A model generated the notes under the pieces. It did no database searches, had not been told where the DNA came from, and was given only the letters and a program-made list of their open reading frames with translations. 64,000 nt of DNA from contig NC_084474.1 of the NCBI RefSeq assembly GCF_027409185.1, forward strand, positions 11,091,382-11,155,381. The letters run 5' to 3'. Positions 34,544-45,239 of this stretch are shown in pieces. The stretch comes from Cynocephalus volans (taxonomy: Eukaryota > Chordata > Mammalia > Dermoptera > Cynocephalidae). Within the stretch, counting starts at the first letter, position 1; every line of letters starts with the position of its first letter. The position numbers and the translations under genes were made by a program.

Positions 34544-34683
34544 TAAAAATGAGGATTGAGGGCCAGCCCGTGGTTCACTTGAGAGAGCGTGGTGCTGACA
34601 TCACCAAGTCAAGGGTTAAGATCCCCTTACCGGTCATCTTTAAAAAATAATAATAATAAATAAATAAAAATAAAAATGAAGAT
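34544..34683 (+). mobile_element. Monomeric CYN-type SINE
   Basis: The body at 34,560-34,670 starts 'gggccagcccgtggttcact' and has 'gagagcgtggtgctgacatc' and 'gggttaagatccccttaccg', followed by an AAT/AAAT-rich tail. It is flanked by 'taaaaatgaggat' (34,544-34,556) and 'taaaaatgaagat' (34,671-34,683), a 13-bp duplication with one mismatch. A single tRNA-like unit without the TATATAGG linker. Confidence 0.85.
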
Positions 34684-34689
34684 GGGTGG

Positions 34690-36170
34690 TGGGTGCTGTG
34701 TATGTAAGAGTAGCTTTGCATTCTGGTCTCTAGAAGCGTGAAGATTTACTTGCTTGATGATAAACTAAAATTAAAAACAAACGGAAAAATTTAAAGAGGG
34801 TAATAGAAGCTCTTCATAAATAAGCCTTAATGTTCTTAAGGAATGTCATATAATTATCCTCATTACTTCCTCTTGAATACTTCTTATCTGTCCTCCCGTC
34901 CTTGGGTGTATAAGAAGAATTTCTCTCGCCATTCCCATTTCCTGCTCTGTTGTATCCATGGTATTTTCAGCCATCAGGGAATTTTGTTAAAGAGTGTCAA
35001 ATCACATCTTAGGAAATGTCACAAAAATAAAACCTACTGAAAGGAAGGTGCACTTTCAGAGGAATGTTTGCACACCTATGGTCTAACTGCTACAAACAGA
35101 ACAGTAGAGGTGACACTGGATTTATCAAGAGGCCCTTTGGTAAAGCCTGCAGTTCCTGACGTTTTGAGCTTTGTTACTGAGAGACAGTTCTGAAATGGGG
35201 GTGACCATGACCCATGGCAGAAATGGGAGGGAGACACATTGGATTACCATGTATACAAATACAAAAATATAAACGGGAAATGTATGTGACTTTTGGCACA
35301 TCACCGTGTCCCTCTGAAGCTCTGGGTGGATGTGCTCGTGAAGCTGCCTGCTGGGTAGATCAGCAACCTCGATGCTTCCTCCTGGCCTCGTGACCAGCTG
35401 ACCTTGCACTGCCCTCACCTGAGGAGGAGGATTGACAACAGCAGTGATGACCTTGATGGGTGGAGGGTCAACAGAGGGAAAGTCTCTACAAGTATCTGTC
35501 ACTGGAAGTCTCAGAAATGCAGAGCCTTGTCATGCAAAGTTCTCGGCAATGCTCCCCACGTCCAAAATTCTACCCTGTTCTGTGTTAAGCCTTTATTTTT
35601 CCTCAGAGCAAAGATCTAAAGTCCAGAGAGGCTCAAAACCTAGTTCCTCTAAACACAGAACCTCTGATCCCTCTTCTTGAAAACAGCATCCCATTGACTC
35701 AGCTGGTGGCCACAAAGCCAAGGTCGGCTTTGAGTTATGTTCCTCTCTCTCTTTCCTTCATCTCACTGCTGGGCCACTCCTGGCGCAAAAGAAGCTAGTG
35801 GCAAGGGCTTGAGGTTCATGCACAGACCCCGCATGGGCAGGAAGGCTGGAGCTTTGAGAAAATGCCACATTTTAGGTACTGTATTTCTACTGGCACTAGA
35901 CTCATTCGAACAAAATAAGACACGAAACAGAATAAACAGATGCTGAGTGACTTCTTCAAGAACACTGAGTGGAATACATGACCCAAATCGAAAACGTCTG
36001 ATTCTTAAAAAATACCAAATAAATGTTTTGGGTTTAGAAGTCTGCACCCTGGGTTCTCACCATGTAGGTGGCTCCCTGGCATCCTGTGGCCTCGGGGCAT
36101 GAGTCCTCTGCAGATCCAGCCTCCCGGGCACAGGAGAGGGGCTTAGGGGTGGGCCAGCTACCAGGAAAGA
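34690..36170. other. No gene recognised; possible minus-strand exon context
   Basis: No repeat is recognised. A 125-codon minus-strand open frame (35,125-35,502) contains a good splice-donor match, discussed as a finding. A TTTATT at about 35,591 would be an AATAAA on the minus strand. Confidence 0.3.
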
Positions 36171-36174
36171 CGTT

Positions 36175-36321
36175 TCACTGGCGCTTGTTCATCCGCATCT
36201 TTTTGCTAGGATTCTGATATGGTGAGTGCAGGGGACGATTCTGAACAAAAACTGGTGGCGGGAGACTTACAGCCAGGCTTCTGAAAGGTTCATTCTCTGG
36301 TGAGTGACAATTCAATCGTCC
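36175..36321 (-). other. Possible terminal coding exon
   Basis: On the minus strand a strong acceptor (a pyrimidine tract 'gtttgttttttctctgccag') ends at 36,322. It is followed by about 48 open codons that end with TGA at 36,175. The encoded tail is Pro-rich in the middle ('SLPPPVFVQNRPLHSPYQNP') and basic at its end (KKMRMNKRQ). I do not recognise the protein. A minus-strand AATAAA near 35,591 could serve as polyadenylation signal for a 0.6-kb 3' UTR. It may also be chance. Confidence 0.25.
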
Positions 36322-36814
36322 CTGGCAGAGAAAAAACAAACCCTGCAGGAGAAAAATGGTCAACTTTATCCAAACAGAACCTAAGGATTTTCGTGGGGAC
36401 AGCAGTGGAGAAGGGAATTGACCTCCTTCTCTGGGAGGCCCCAGTCCTCCTTGGAATCAAATGCAGCTTTGCTGTTTGGTGTAGCCTTGTTTTTTTGCCA
36501 CATTTAAGTAGTACTGTCCTTATTCTTCTGAAAATACCTCAACGAAACAAATGAGCCTGGGAAAACTGGGTTGGCACTTCACAGAAGCTTTTTTTTTTCT
36601 TCCTGAGACTAAAAGCCCCCGACGTTGCTGCGACTTTCAGCTCATCTTCTCCCTCTCCATCTTGCTTGGTGCACACGCCACCCCGTGAGAAGACGCCAGG
36701 ACTCAGAAAGCACAGACCTCAGGGTGGACAATCACTTGACTCAATACATCCTTAAAATATTTTGTTCTCCATCCCTTTCCTGTCCCACATTTTAAAATAC
36801 TACCAATTAAAAAT

Positions 36815-36965
36815 AGCCTCGAACCCATTTTAGAGATGGGGAAGCTGAGGACCTGGGAATTTTAGAAGGCTGTTGGAGATCACACAGATGATGTGCAGAG
36901 CGGGCTCTACAGCTCCTCAACTCCAGAGCCCCAAGGCCCTGCTCTCTCCACTCCCTGCCCCGCGA
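36815..36965 (-). mobile_element. MIR SINE
   Basis: Complement of MIR: 'tttagagatggggaagctga', 'agatcacacagatgatgtgc', then 'actccagagccccaaggccc'. Confidence 0.7.
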
Positions 36966-37137
36966 CCCCCCATCCGGTGGAGAAATAGCCCCCTGCACAC
37001 CAGACCCCGGCTGCTGCTCCCCGTCGGGGTGGGTAATGGCACTGGCAGGGATCTAGCATCTTTTGCTCTTTCTATATCATTTGAATGTTTTACAGTTAGA
37101 ATACATTCATTCATTACTTGGGTTTAAAAAGGATAAA

Positions 37138-37445
37138 AAAAGTATTTTTTCCAGCTTTATTGAGGTATCATTGACAAAGAAAAATTGTATGTATTCAGGT
37201 ATACAACAAGATGATTTGGTACAGGTGTACCTTGTGAGGTGATTTCCGCAGTCAAGTTAGTTAACACACCCATCATCTCACAGTGTTACTATTTTGTGGG
37301 GGGAGGGGGATGTGAGGACACAATGTCTATCATCTTAGCAAATTTCAAGTATCCAATACAGTGTTATTAAGTATAGTCATCATATTGTACATTAGATCCC
37401 CCCAGGATGTATTTATCTTATAACCAAAAGTTTGAAAAAAGATAA
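37138..37445 (+). mobile_element. L1 3'-UTR fragment (L1MA/MB-type)
   Basis: 'ccagctttattgaggtatca', 'tatacaacaagatgatttgg', 'gcagtcaagttagttaacac', 'ttagcaaatttcaagtatcc' and 'acagtgttattaagtatagt' are in the sense order of an L1MA/L1MB 3' UTR. A G-rich interruption lies at 37,297-37,312. Confidence 0.85.
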
Positions 37446-37869
37446 AAACATTTTAATAATCTCTGAGAACTGTAAAATAATAAGTGCTACGAGGTGTTCT
37501 TGTTCATTCTATTATGTGTGTGTTACTCTATTTTTCACGTGCACCATATTCATTCAGTAATGGCATAACTCAACTCAAGAATTAGTAGTAGCCCTTCCTG
37601 TGTGTACTCGTGGTTGGGCTCACGACTCTTTCTCTTTGCTGTCCTTGTTGGACGCCGTGATTCACTGCACGAGCTACTCGCTCACAACCATCTTTCATTC
37701 CTTCTACCCTTCCTTCTTTTTGTACTTCTCCAGTGCTAATGAGGAATTAAGAAAGTCGCACAGAGTAGTGCCACTAAACAGTGTAGTCTCTCCAGCCCAA
37801 CCAGACAGGCATCGCCCCTGCTCAGTCGTCTCTCTTACCCTCAATCCATTTCCTTTCGTTGTGTAAATA

Positions 37870-38720
37870 TTTCAAATCTTGACTACTTTGCTCACGATAC
37901 CAGGGAGGTTCCCACCATCTTCACTTACAGATGAACTTGCCTGTGGTGTTGTCCACAAAAGAGAGGCTGTCAGAGGAGGTGGCCCACGCTCCCCGGCCCT
38001 CACCTCATCTGCTCTTGGGTCAGGGGCTCCCGACCACCTCCTCCTCCTCCCCTGGAGGCTCGCCCAGCACTTTCCTCCCATGCTCACACGTCTTCCTCCT
38101 CCAGCCCCTTCTCCTGGCCCTTCTGATCTCCCATCTTTACAAAGACGTCTCCTCAGGCGACTGCCTTACTTACCCCATCCCCCAACCAAACTTCCAAAGA
38201 ACAGTGTCTCCCTGCTTTTCCCTGTCCTTCACCCCTCAACCCCTATGTCTCTCCATCTTCCCACAGCTGTTCTGAAATGCTATGTTCACGTGTATATTCA
38301 ACTGACCAAAAAAGTCAGAGGACATCTTTCAGTCTCAGTCTTGTTCCACATCTCTGCCACACTGGAGCTTGGTCCTTGAAGAGCTCACTGCCTTGGTTGC
38401 TAGGACGACCCGTCCTCCCTCTGACCGAGCCTCAGTCTTCCTTGCTCCTGGGACAAGCATCAGACTTAAACTAATTACTGAACATTTCCATCCAGATATT
38501 CCCTAATACCATGTACCCAACCATTCAAACATGCCCAAAACCCAACCTTCCTTTCCCATAAAGCAGCCTTCAGAGAGCCACGATCATTTCTCATCCCCAA
38601 ACATAGAAACCTGGGAATTATTCATGATTCCTTTCTCTCACACTCCCTATACACCGATCAATCATTATGTTTGGCCAATTTCAATTCTTAACTGTAGCAG
38701 ATTGCGTTTTCCACAGATGG
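37870..38720 (+). mobile_element. L2/CR1-clade LINE remnant (ORF2 part)
   Basis: 38,465-38,700 has the order 'catgcccaaaacccaacctt', 'aaacctgggaattattcatg', 'attcctttctctcacactcc', which is the L2 block encoding the Asn-Leu-Gly-Val-Ile...Asp-Ser-Ser region. Upstream C/T-rich sequence from about 37,900 is compatible with more L2. Frames of 114-166 codons here are remnants or composition effects. Confidence 0.5.
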
Positions 38721-39534
38721 CCACAGCAGTGTGCCCCACCCCAGACGCTGTTCTGCGACATGACCTGCCACTGTCCCCTCAGGAGGTGGATTCGATTTCT
38801 CCACCCCCGAGCGTGGCAGGCTCCGTGGCTCCAGGCTCACCCTTCTCTGGGCTGGCAGCTTCCACCTCCTGCCTCTGAGAGCTGGCGGGCCTGGCTGGCT
38901 GCCCAGAGACCACCGTGCTGAGAGAAGCCTGGGCCGTGCAGGGAGGGCCTAGAAGATGAGACGCTGCACAGAGGGAGAGAAAAGGGCAGCGAGGAGCCAG
39001 GCGTGCCAGTGAAGAACTCTGTCTTGGAAGAGGGTCTCCCAGCCCCAGCTGCACTGAATGTGCCCTTTTCTAAACTCCATCCTTAGTAGGCCTTTCTAGA
39101 AAAGATAGAGTAGCTCTCAAACCAATGGATGTCAACAGCCTGGTGGTGAGTGACAGGGTTCATAGCATTCTTACCCAGGTCATTCCCGATGCATTCTGTA
39201 TGTCCTGGACAGACCAGCTCTAATCACAGAGCTCAATTCTCCTCTGAGAGATGATCTGGCTGTGACCGTCCCATAACCTGGTCTGCCTGCTGGTGCAGAG
39301 AGGGTGGCTAGCAAGGCTGAGGTGTCCTTCCTGCCTCCCTGACAGCGGCTGGAGAATGGGGCGAGTCACTGTGCCCCTGAGCTGGACTCTGCGACAGCTT
39401 CCTCCAGACCCCCGAGAGTGGAAGGAGAGACCCCGACCCCCGGCCCCATGGAGGGCAGCCACCACCGAGAGCACTCGGCTTGCCTGACCCTGTGCCACTC
39501 GTGAGCACTGTGCACGGCCGGGAGGGAGAGCCGC

Positions 39535-39685
39535 ATCCCTCTGAAGCACAGCTGCTCCGTTTTCAGTGAGCAGAAGGATAACCTCGGGAGTTGTCAATAC
39601 GCAAATTTCAGGCTCCCATCTCCAAAACCTCTTTTCTGTGGTGCAGTCCAGGAACTCGCTTTTTAACAAACCTTCCAGGGGATAC
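39535..39685 (-). mobile_element. MER5A (hAT-Charlie MITE)
   Basis: On the minus strand it has 'ggtttgttaaaaagcgagtt', 'gagatgggagcctgaaattt', then an end near 'ttctgctcac'. The order matches the complement of MER5A. Diverged. Confidence 0.5.
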
Positions 39686-39689
39686 TGAT

Positions 39690-39850
39690 AAAGGTACTTG
39701 GTGAGGCACACATTGGGATACACGGTCCTAATGAAATGCGTGTCACGTCCTCTGCTGTCAAGGGGTTTGCAATCAAACCAAACAGATATTAGATGACGCA
39801 ATCTAGTATGTACTAAATACCGAGAGAGGTAGATGAATGTTGACAAACAA
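39690..39850 (-). mobile_element. L2/L3-type 3' end fragment
   Basis: Minus strand: 'gattgcaaaccccttgacag', 'cagaggacgtgacacgcatt', 'accgtgtatcccaatgtgtg' resemble a CR1-clade 3' UTR. With the adjacent MER5A it forms an accidental 226-codon minus-strand open frame. Confidence 0.4.
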
Positions 39851-39919
39851 AGGGAAGAAAATGAGGTGCATGTGGATGGTGTGGGATTAGGTCCTGACAA
39901 AGGTGAGATTCTGGTAGCT

Positions 39920-40085
39920 CAGTGGTCCCCAGCATGCGGTCGCCATCCTGCAGTGTGGGCGTTTTCTGGGCTTTTGTTAGGAATGCTTATTCTCAGGCCC
40001 ACCAGAACTGCTGACGCAGAACCTCTGGGGTGGGCCCTGCCGTCTGTGTGTTGGTAAGGCCTCCCAGCTGATAGCTGAGCACACC
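39920..40085 (+). mobile_element. MER5A (hAT-Charlie MITE)
   Basis: 'cagtggtccccagcatgcgg' is the terminal inverted repeat side. It is followed by 'aggaatgcttattctcaggc', 'cagaacctctggggtgggcc' and 'tgttggtaaggcctcccagc'. Confidence 0.7.
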
Positions 40086-40089
40086 CAAG

Positions 40090-41395
40090 ATGGAGAGAAG
40101 CTGGAAATGTCCAGAGACCAGACTACACATGACATCTTCAGAGGACGTTGGGTAATATATCAAAAGTAAAATGTGTCATAAGAAAACCAAACCATTGACT
40201 ATTCCTGTCATGCTAATCTGTGACCTGAGTGTGGTAGTCACCTGCGAAGACCAGCACTTTCTCTCATGTTGACTTTTGGCCTTTCTTGGTACAGCCCGAC
40301 CAGCAGAGTGAAAATGAGTCTGTAGGGAACACCTGCTCTTAATGGTATTTAAAACACAACCCTTTGAATAAATCATGGCCTGTGAATAAAGAACACCATA
40401 AGATGGTGTCATATGTTACAGTGTTTGTTTAGTTTACATTTAGCCTTCCATCTGTACCAATTAAATCGTAAATTTGTTCAGATACTGGGGGAAAAAGTGT
40501 GTTCTTTGAAAGTGTAATAAGCTAGGTTTCAAAGCAATAATGTGCTTAATAAACTATGTGTGCATCCAATATGTTACACGCACCGAAGGATGTATCGTGA
40601 TTAAAGAGGAGTTGTAGTTAGTAATAAAAAATTATGAAAATGTGTTCATTGAATTGCAAGATAGAAGTACACTAATCACAAAAACCCTTATTTCAGAAAG
40701 CCATTTGCACTGTTTGAACTACTAATAAGAAATAATTCAAGGCAAGAATGTGGCTTACAACTTCTCCTATTACAAGTGTGTGGGGTAATGTCATGTGCTA
40801 TAATTAATCTGTTTGTAAGAATGAAAACAAGGAAGCACTGTGCCCCGGTGAAAGGCCTTTTTCATATTAGTGAGCTGGAGGGATACGGTTTTTAAAAAAT
40901 ATCTCCTTTTATTATTTGTGACATGGAGTAGACTATTAGATAAAGGCGGCGGTTGGTCACCTGTTAAAAGCTAAGTGTTTCACTGCTCAGGAATCATTTT
41001 ACAGATACCAAGTGAGGAAAGAAGTCAGTGCAGCTGACTATATTTATATTTTTATATTTACAATGTTGTAGTAAATATAGAAAAAGTCGATTTTGAAGTC
41101 AGGGATCCAAAATCCTGTTTGGGATTTTGCATCAAATGTGGTGTGTTCTGTAAATGAGATATTGGAGAAAATATCCAGCACAGAGTTCTGCGAAGAACCT
41201 AAACAGTATCCAACCAGTAGAGTTCAGAAGAACACGGTCTGTGTCTTTCTAACCACAATCACCTACATTATCTTCTTCCACTAAACTCTTTTATCGCTTT
41301 CAAAATAAACACACTAGTAGTTATCCCATATATAATATTTTCTTACACTTTAAACTTTAGCTTATTGCTTTTGTGTTAAAATACTGTAATCTGAC
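40090..41395. other. AT-rich DNA, no gene seen
   Basis: No repeat or coding feature recognised. Confidence 0.35.
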
Positions 41396-41399
41396 AATG

Positions 41400-41513
41400 T
41401 GGCTGGCCAGTGAGCACAGTAGGTTAGAACACGATGTCTTAACACCAGGGTCAGGGCATCAGATCCCCATACCGGCCAGCTGGCAAAAACCAAAACAGAA
41501 CACAGCAAAACAA
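41400..41513 (+). mobile_element. Old monomeric tRNA-derived SINE
   Basis: 'ggctggccagtgagcacagt' starts a tRNA-Ile-like unit with an A-box-like TGAGCACAGTAGG (41,411-41,423), 'aacacgatgtcttaacacca' in place of the anticodon arm, and a decayed B-box near 41,457 ('catcagatccccat'). It ends at 'accggccagctggc' and a mixed A-rich tail. It keeps the tRNA clover order better than the younger copies and may represent an ancestral subfamily. Confidence 0.7.
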
Positions 41514-41519
41514 CCCTTT

Positions 41520-43300
41520 CACTCTCTGCTGCCTATCAGTAAGTGTGTTCACAGTGTAGGTTTTTGACCAATTAAGAATTAAGTCACTGAGTCTGTATTT
41601 TTTTGTTAAAATCAGATATTTAGCATTTATCATGTTCTATAACTGTTAAAAATAACTCTTTAAGCAATTTCAGAAACATCAAGAGTATGCCTAGAAAAGG
41701 TTAACAAATGCGTCTATCCATCTGAATAATTTTATACTTAGAATTATGTTTCTTTTCTAAATAAAATAACACAGTGTAAAGCAGATAATAACCAGAGGTT
41801 CAGTCTAGGTTGTTTTTATTACCAATACTTGCTTTACGTAAGTTCCTCCAATTTATTCCCTGACGGCAGAAAATGATGCTTCTGCGCCCCTGGCAAGGGA
41901 TATCAGCTGCCATAATGTACTGATTTTCTTACTGCAATCTAGTAAGTAACTCTGGAGATGTCCACTAGGCGGCGCTCTTGCTACAACAACAAAACAAAAG
42001 GCCGCCCTTGCTGTTTGCCGATTGAGGGCCTCAATATTTTCCTTAAATTATTCTGTATAGTTGTGTCGGCAAACAGAAACCCACACTCCATAGGCAGCAG
42101 ATGCAAATATGAAAATATTCAAATAAGAGTTTATTAAATAAAAAAAAGCAAAAATGGTAATCTATGCTAATTTTTGGAAACTTGTATTACCGTCTAAATT
42201 AAGGCAAAATTGAATACACACATCTGCAGAAATCTAACAGAACTGTATTTTTCAAAAGAATGGCATTTTAACAGGATACAAAGCTGAGATTTTCTTAAAA
42301 CGTCAATTAAATATTTCTATTTCAAAAGTATCTCATTTCTATTTGGTGGTACTTCTCAAACTATAATAATAAAATGTGTTCCTGTCAAATGCTTCTTCAG
42401 AATGCAGAAGCTCACCTGCAAACCCATATCATTTTCACTTAGACGACCTTGATGCTCCGTGTTTTGAATGCATTGATTCTCTCCATCCCTTCAGTGAGAA
42501 TAATTTTTTATTATGAATTTTACCTTTGCATTTATTAAGAAAAATAAAGTATACGCATAGATGGTCTCACATACAGAGTTTTAGCAATACGTACTTCTGG
42601 AAAATTTATTTTCAACCACAGTGTGTGTGTGCACACGTGTGTGCGTGCGTGTGCGTGCATGCATTCTGAGTGTAACGTGTTCCTATGTGTGTACGTGTGA
42701 GCACTGTCATGCTGGCCTATTGATGTTAATGGGAAGATGGTCCGTAGTACTTTTTCTGTATTTGAGTATTAGCAATAGACCTGGCTTCATAGGAAGGAAA
42801 ACTGCATTGAGTCATCTGTGACAGGCTGGATGAAAAGGGAGCAAACAACCCCACAAGAGAAAGCACAAAGCTGCATTTTGAACCTTTCCTGGCTCCGTGA
42901 ACCTGACTTCCAGGCCTTGTGGAGCAGCCAGGCCTCCATGAGCGTGGAGCAGATGGAACAGGCAGTAGTAAGACATTATAAACATTTTGGAAAATGATTC
43001 TACCAAGCCAAGTGGCCTGTGGAGCATCGATGGGGGAGGGGAGATGGGGGCGAGAACCACAACCTGACTTTCAGATTTTTCAGCAGGTGGCAAACGCTGC
43101 CAAACAATGCCAGTATTAAAACCGTGGGGCTGGGGGGCCGCCGGCGAGAGCACTGTGAGGAGCAGCAGATGCTCCCCTGTCCCCAGTCCTGTGTCTGCCT
43201 GTGCCTCTGGCAGCAGCTCCCTGCACTACTCCCGTTTGCTCAGCTCAAGTTCAAGGCCAAGAGTGACAGTGGCTCCAACCTCGCCAAAGACAGGACATTC
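41520..43300. other. No gene seen; GT-rich patch inside
   Basis: Contains the CTCF-like motif at 41,962 and an irregular GT-rich stretch at 42,618-42,710. A G-rich segment lies at 43,028-43,150. No gene or clear repeat otherwise. Confidence 0.35.
41962..41976 (+). promoter_or_regulatory. CTCF-like binding motif
   Basis: CCACTAGGCGGCGCT matches the vertebrate CTCF core (CCASYAGRKGGCRSY) at 14 of 15 positions; the C at position 9 is the one departure. CTCF is a zinc-finger DNA-binding protein that anchors chromatin loops. The plus orientation points toward the minus-strand motif at 55,133. Confidence 0.55.
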
Positions 43301-43309
43301 CACGGAAGT

Positions 43310-43700
43310 GCACAAGATGCTATTCGGACTGGTACTAAAATCCTCATTACCTGCAGGATAAAATCCAGCTCCTCAGCATGACATACAGGGGTCTCCACAA
43401 TCCAGTCTTATGCTACCTTTCTAGCGAGGCCCCCAGAACTTCATTTCCTGAAAGCCAGGCTCCCCTGAAGCCATTGTCATTTCGTGCTCACATCACACCC
43501 TTTCCTATCTCCTTGCGATCTCACAGCTTGAGATACCCCCTGCCCACCTGTCAAAATCCTCCAAGGCCAGGCCCTAGCCTGAGAAAGCTCCTCCTGTCCC
43601 CTTCACCAGCCCAAATTACTCCCTTGTGTGCCCCAATAGCACTTTGCTTATTTCTTTGTGACATCATTCAGGTCCAGATATTCACCTTCCCTAGTAGTTT
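43310..43700 (+). mobile_element. L2 LINE fragment
   Basis: 'cctgcaggataaaatccagc', 'tcagcatgacatacaggggt', 'ctccacaatccagtcttatg' and 'ctttgcttatttctttgtga' follow the sense order of the L2 ORF2 end and 3' UTR. Confidence 0.8.
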
Positions 43701-43799
43701 GCACGAACTTGAAGGGAAGGCACTCATCGCTGCTCGCTGGTGGGTCTGCATCCCGCGCAAGACCTACAGCTGCCCTCCACTGCTGTGACGGCTGCTTCT

Positions 43800-44065
43800 A
43801 CTACTTGCCGTGTGCTGAACACTTACCGTGTGCATCACCTCATTCTAATCTGCCTGGGTTTGAGTCCTCGATTCATCATTCACCAGCTGAGCAACCTTGG
43901 GCATGTGGCTCAGATTGCAGGTGCCTCAGTGATCCCATCTGTAAAATGGGGTGATAATAGTCCTGCCTCCTTGGATAACTGTGAGGATCAAAGGTGTCAT
44001 CACACATAGTGTGTGGCAGGATCCTGGTCTACAGAAAGGACTCAAAAGCCATTACTTATTATTTT
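43800..44065 (+). mobile_element. MIR SINE
   Basis: 'gcctgggtttgagtcctcga', 'accagctgagcaaccttggg', 'cccatctgtaaaatggggtg' and 'ctccttggataactgtgagg' are the classic sense MIR order. Confidence 0.9.
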
Positions 44066-44230
44066 TATTATCATTGCACTGCTGTTATTATTTATTCTAC
44101 AAAGCAACACTGTAAGGTAGGTATTATCCCAACTGTCACCTGAAGCCACAGCTCATAGCGGTGGAGTCAGGATTCAGAGTCAGGTCTGACTCCAGAGCCA
44201 GCGCTCTTGCCCTCTCCTGCCTGACCGTGA
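44066..44230 (-). mobile_element. MIR-type SINE, antisense
   Basis: 'acactgtaaggtaggtatta', 'gaagccacagctcatagcgg', then 'gactccagagccagcgctct' is the complement of MIR. It lies tail to tail with the preceding sense copy. Confidence 0.65.
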
Positions 44231-44409
44231 CATTCAATATTGTTTTTTAAACAAAAGAAAATACTTTGGGGTAAGTTTATTGAATATGTAACAAATGAAT
44301 TAACTGGCTGAAAAAGCTTTGGCTTAGAACATTAGAACCTGAAAAGACCTCCAAAATCATGAAATCTAAACTTTGTCCTTCACAAATGAAGACGTTCAGG
44401 CACGCTCAT

Positions 44410-44530
44410 GTAGAAAATTTACTGAGTGGTTACTACGTGTGACGCACTGGCACAAGCATTTGGGTGGGAGGAAAGAAACAAAGCGAGAGATGTGATGCCC
44501 ACCCTCAAAGAGGTTATGAACCAATGAAAT
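44410..44530 (+). mobile_element. Ancient interspersed repeat fragment
   Basis: 'aaatttactgagtggttact' and 'gatgcccaccctcaaagagg' follow the pattern of the repeat at 3,640-3,870. Confidence 0.4.
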
Positions 44531-44539
44531 CTCCAAGTC

Positions 44540-45238
44540 ACCTTACCCTGAGGGGGCATGCGGTGCTAAACTTGTTAGTGACAGTCCAGACTCCAAGTGG
44601 GTTGGCTTCTTGATCAGAAGGCTCTGCATTTTATCATTGCATTATAGTGTTGCAGTAAAATAAGCAATTCAGCTTAGTGTAGAAATTTCTGTAGGAAAAT
44701 GTTTTGATTTTAACAACTCTTATATCCCAGAAATCCATCTTTCCAAACCTTGGCGGCCCTAAGGATGCCCCGAAGGAGTAACATTCCACAGGATTAAATG
44801 TACCATCCACCACCTCCCCTGGCAGAGTTTCCCCAGGGTGTGAGCAGCAGCCTGAACAGATGGAGACTGCCCTTCCCCACTTGCCTTCCCCGACAGCTCT
44901 TCTTTCTCTGTGTGTTCCTCATCAGTGAGTCCATGCTCATCGTCCACACAGTGAGCCCACATGAGGATTAAACAAACAGATAATGAAAAAATGACAATTT
45001 AAGTAAATCAATAATAAATGTCGATTTGCCTAGGAATAGAGGTCAGAAGTCTTGTAATGAGATGCATATTAATGCCTCTGGCATTGATATACATCAGGGT
45101 AGAGGCCTCATTCAGATTTTTATCACTGGCCTCCCCCATGAAAACTGTAAAATTAAGCTTTATGTTTGCTTATTGAGTGCATGCTAGAATTGATTACAGA
45201 TCAGTAAATGGATATTGAAAGCACTATTAAAAATATAT
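44540..45238. other. No gene seen
   Basis: No recognised repeat. A 67-codon minus-strand frame at 44,759-44,962 shows no domain. Confidence 0.35.
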
Positions 45239-45239
45239 T

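Noticed and set aside
39220-39900. 226-codon minus-strand open frame
   Set aside because: It spans an antisense L2-type end and a MER5A copy plus GC-rich DNA. No domain is seen, and the repeats explain the sequence.
41400-41513. A tRNA-Ile gene
   Set aside because: The anticodon arm and B-box are degenerate and an A-rich tail follows, so it is a tRNA-derived SINE.
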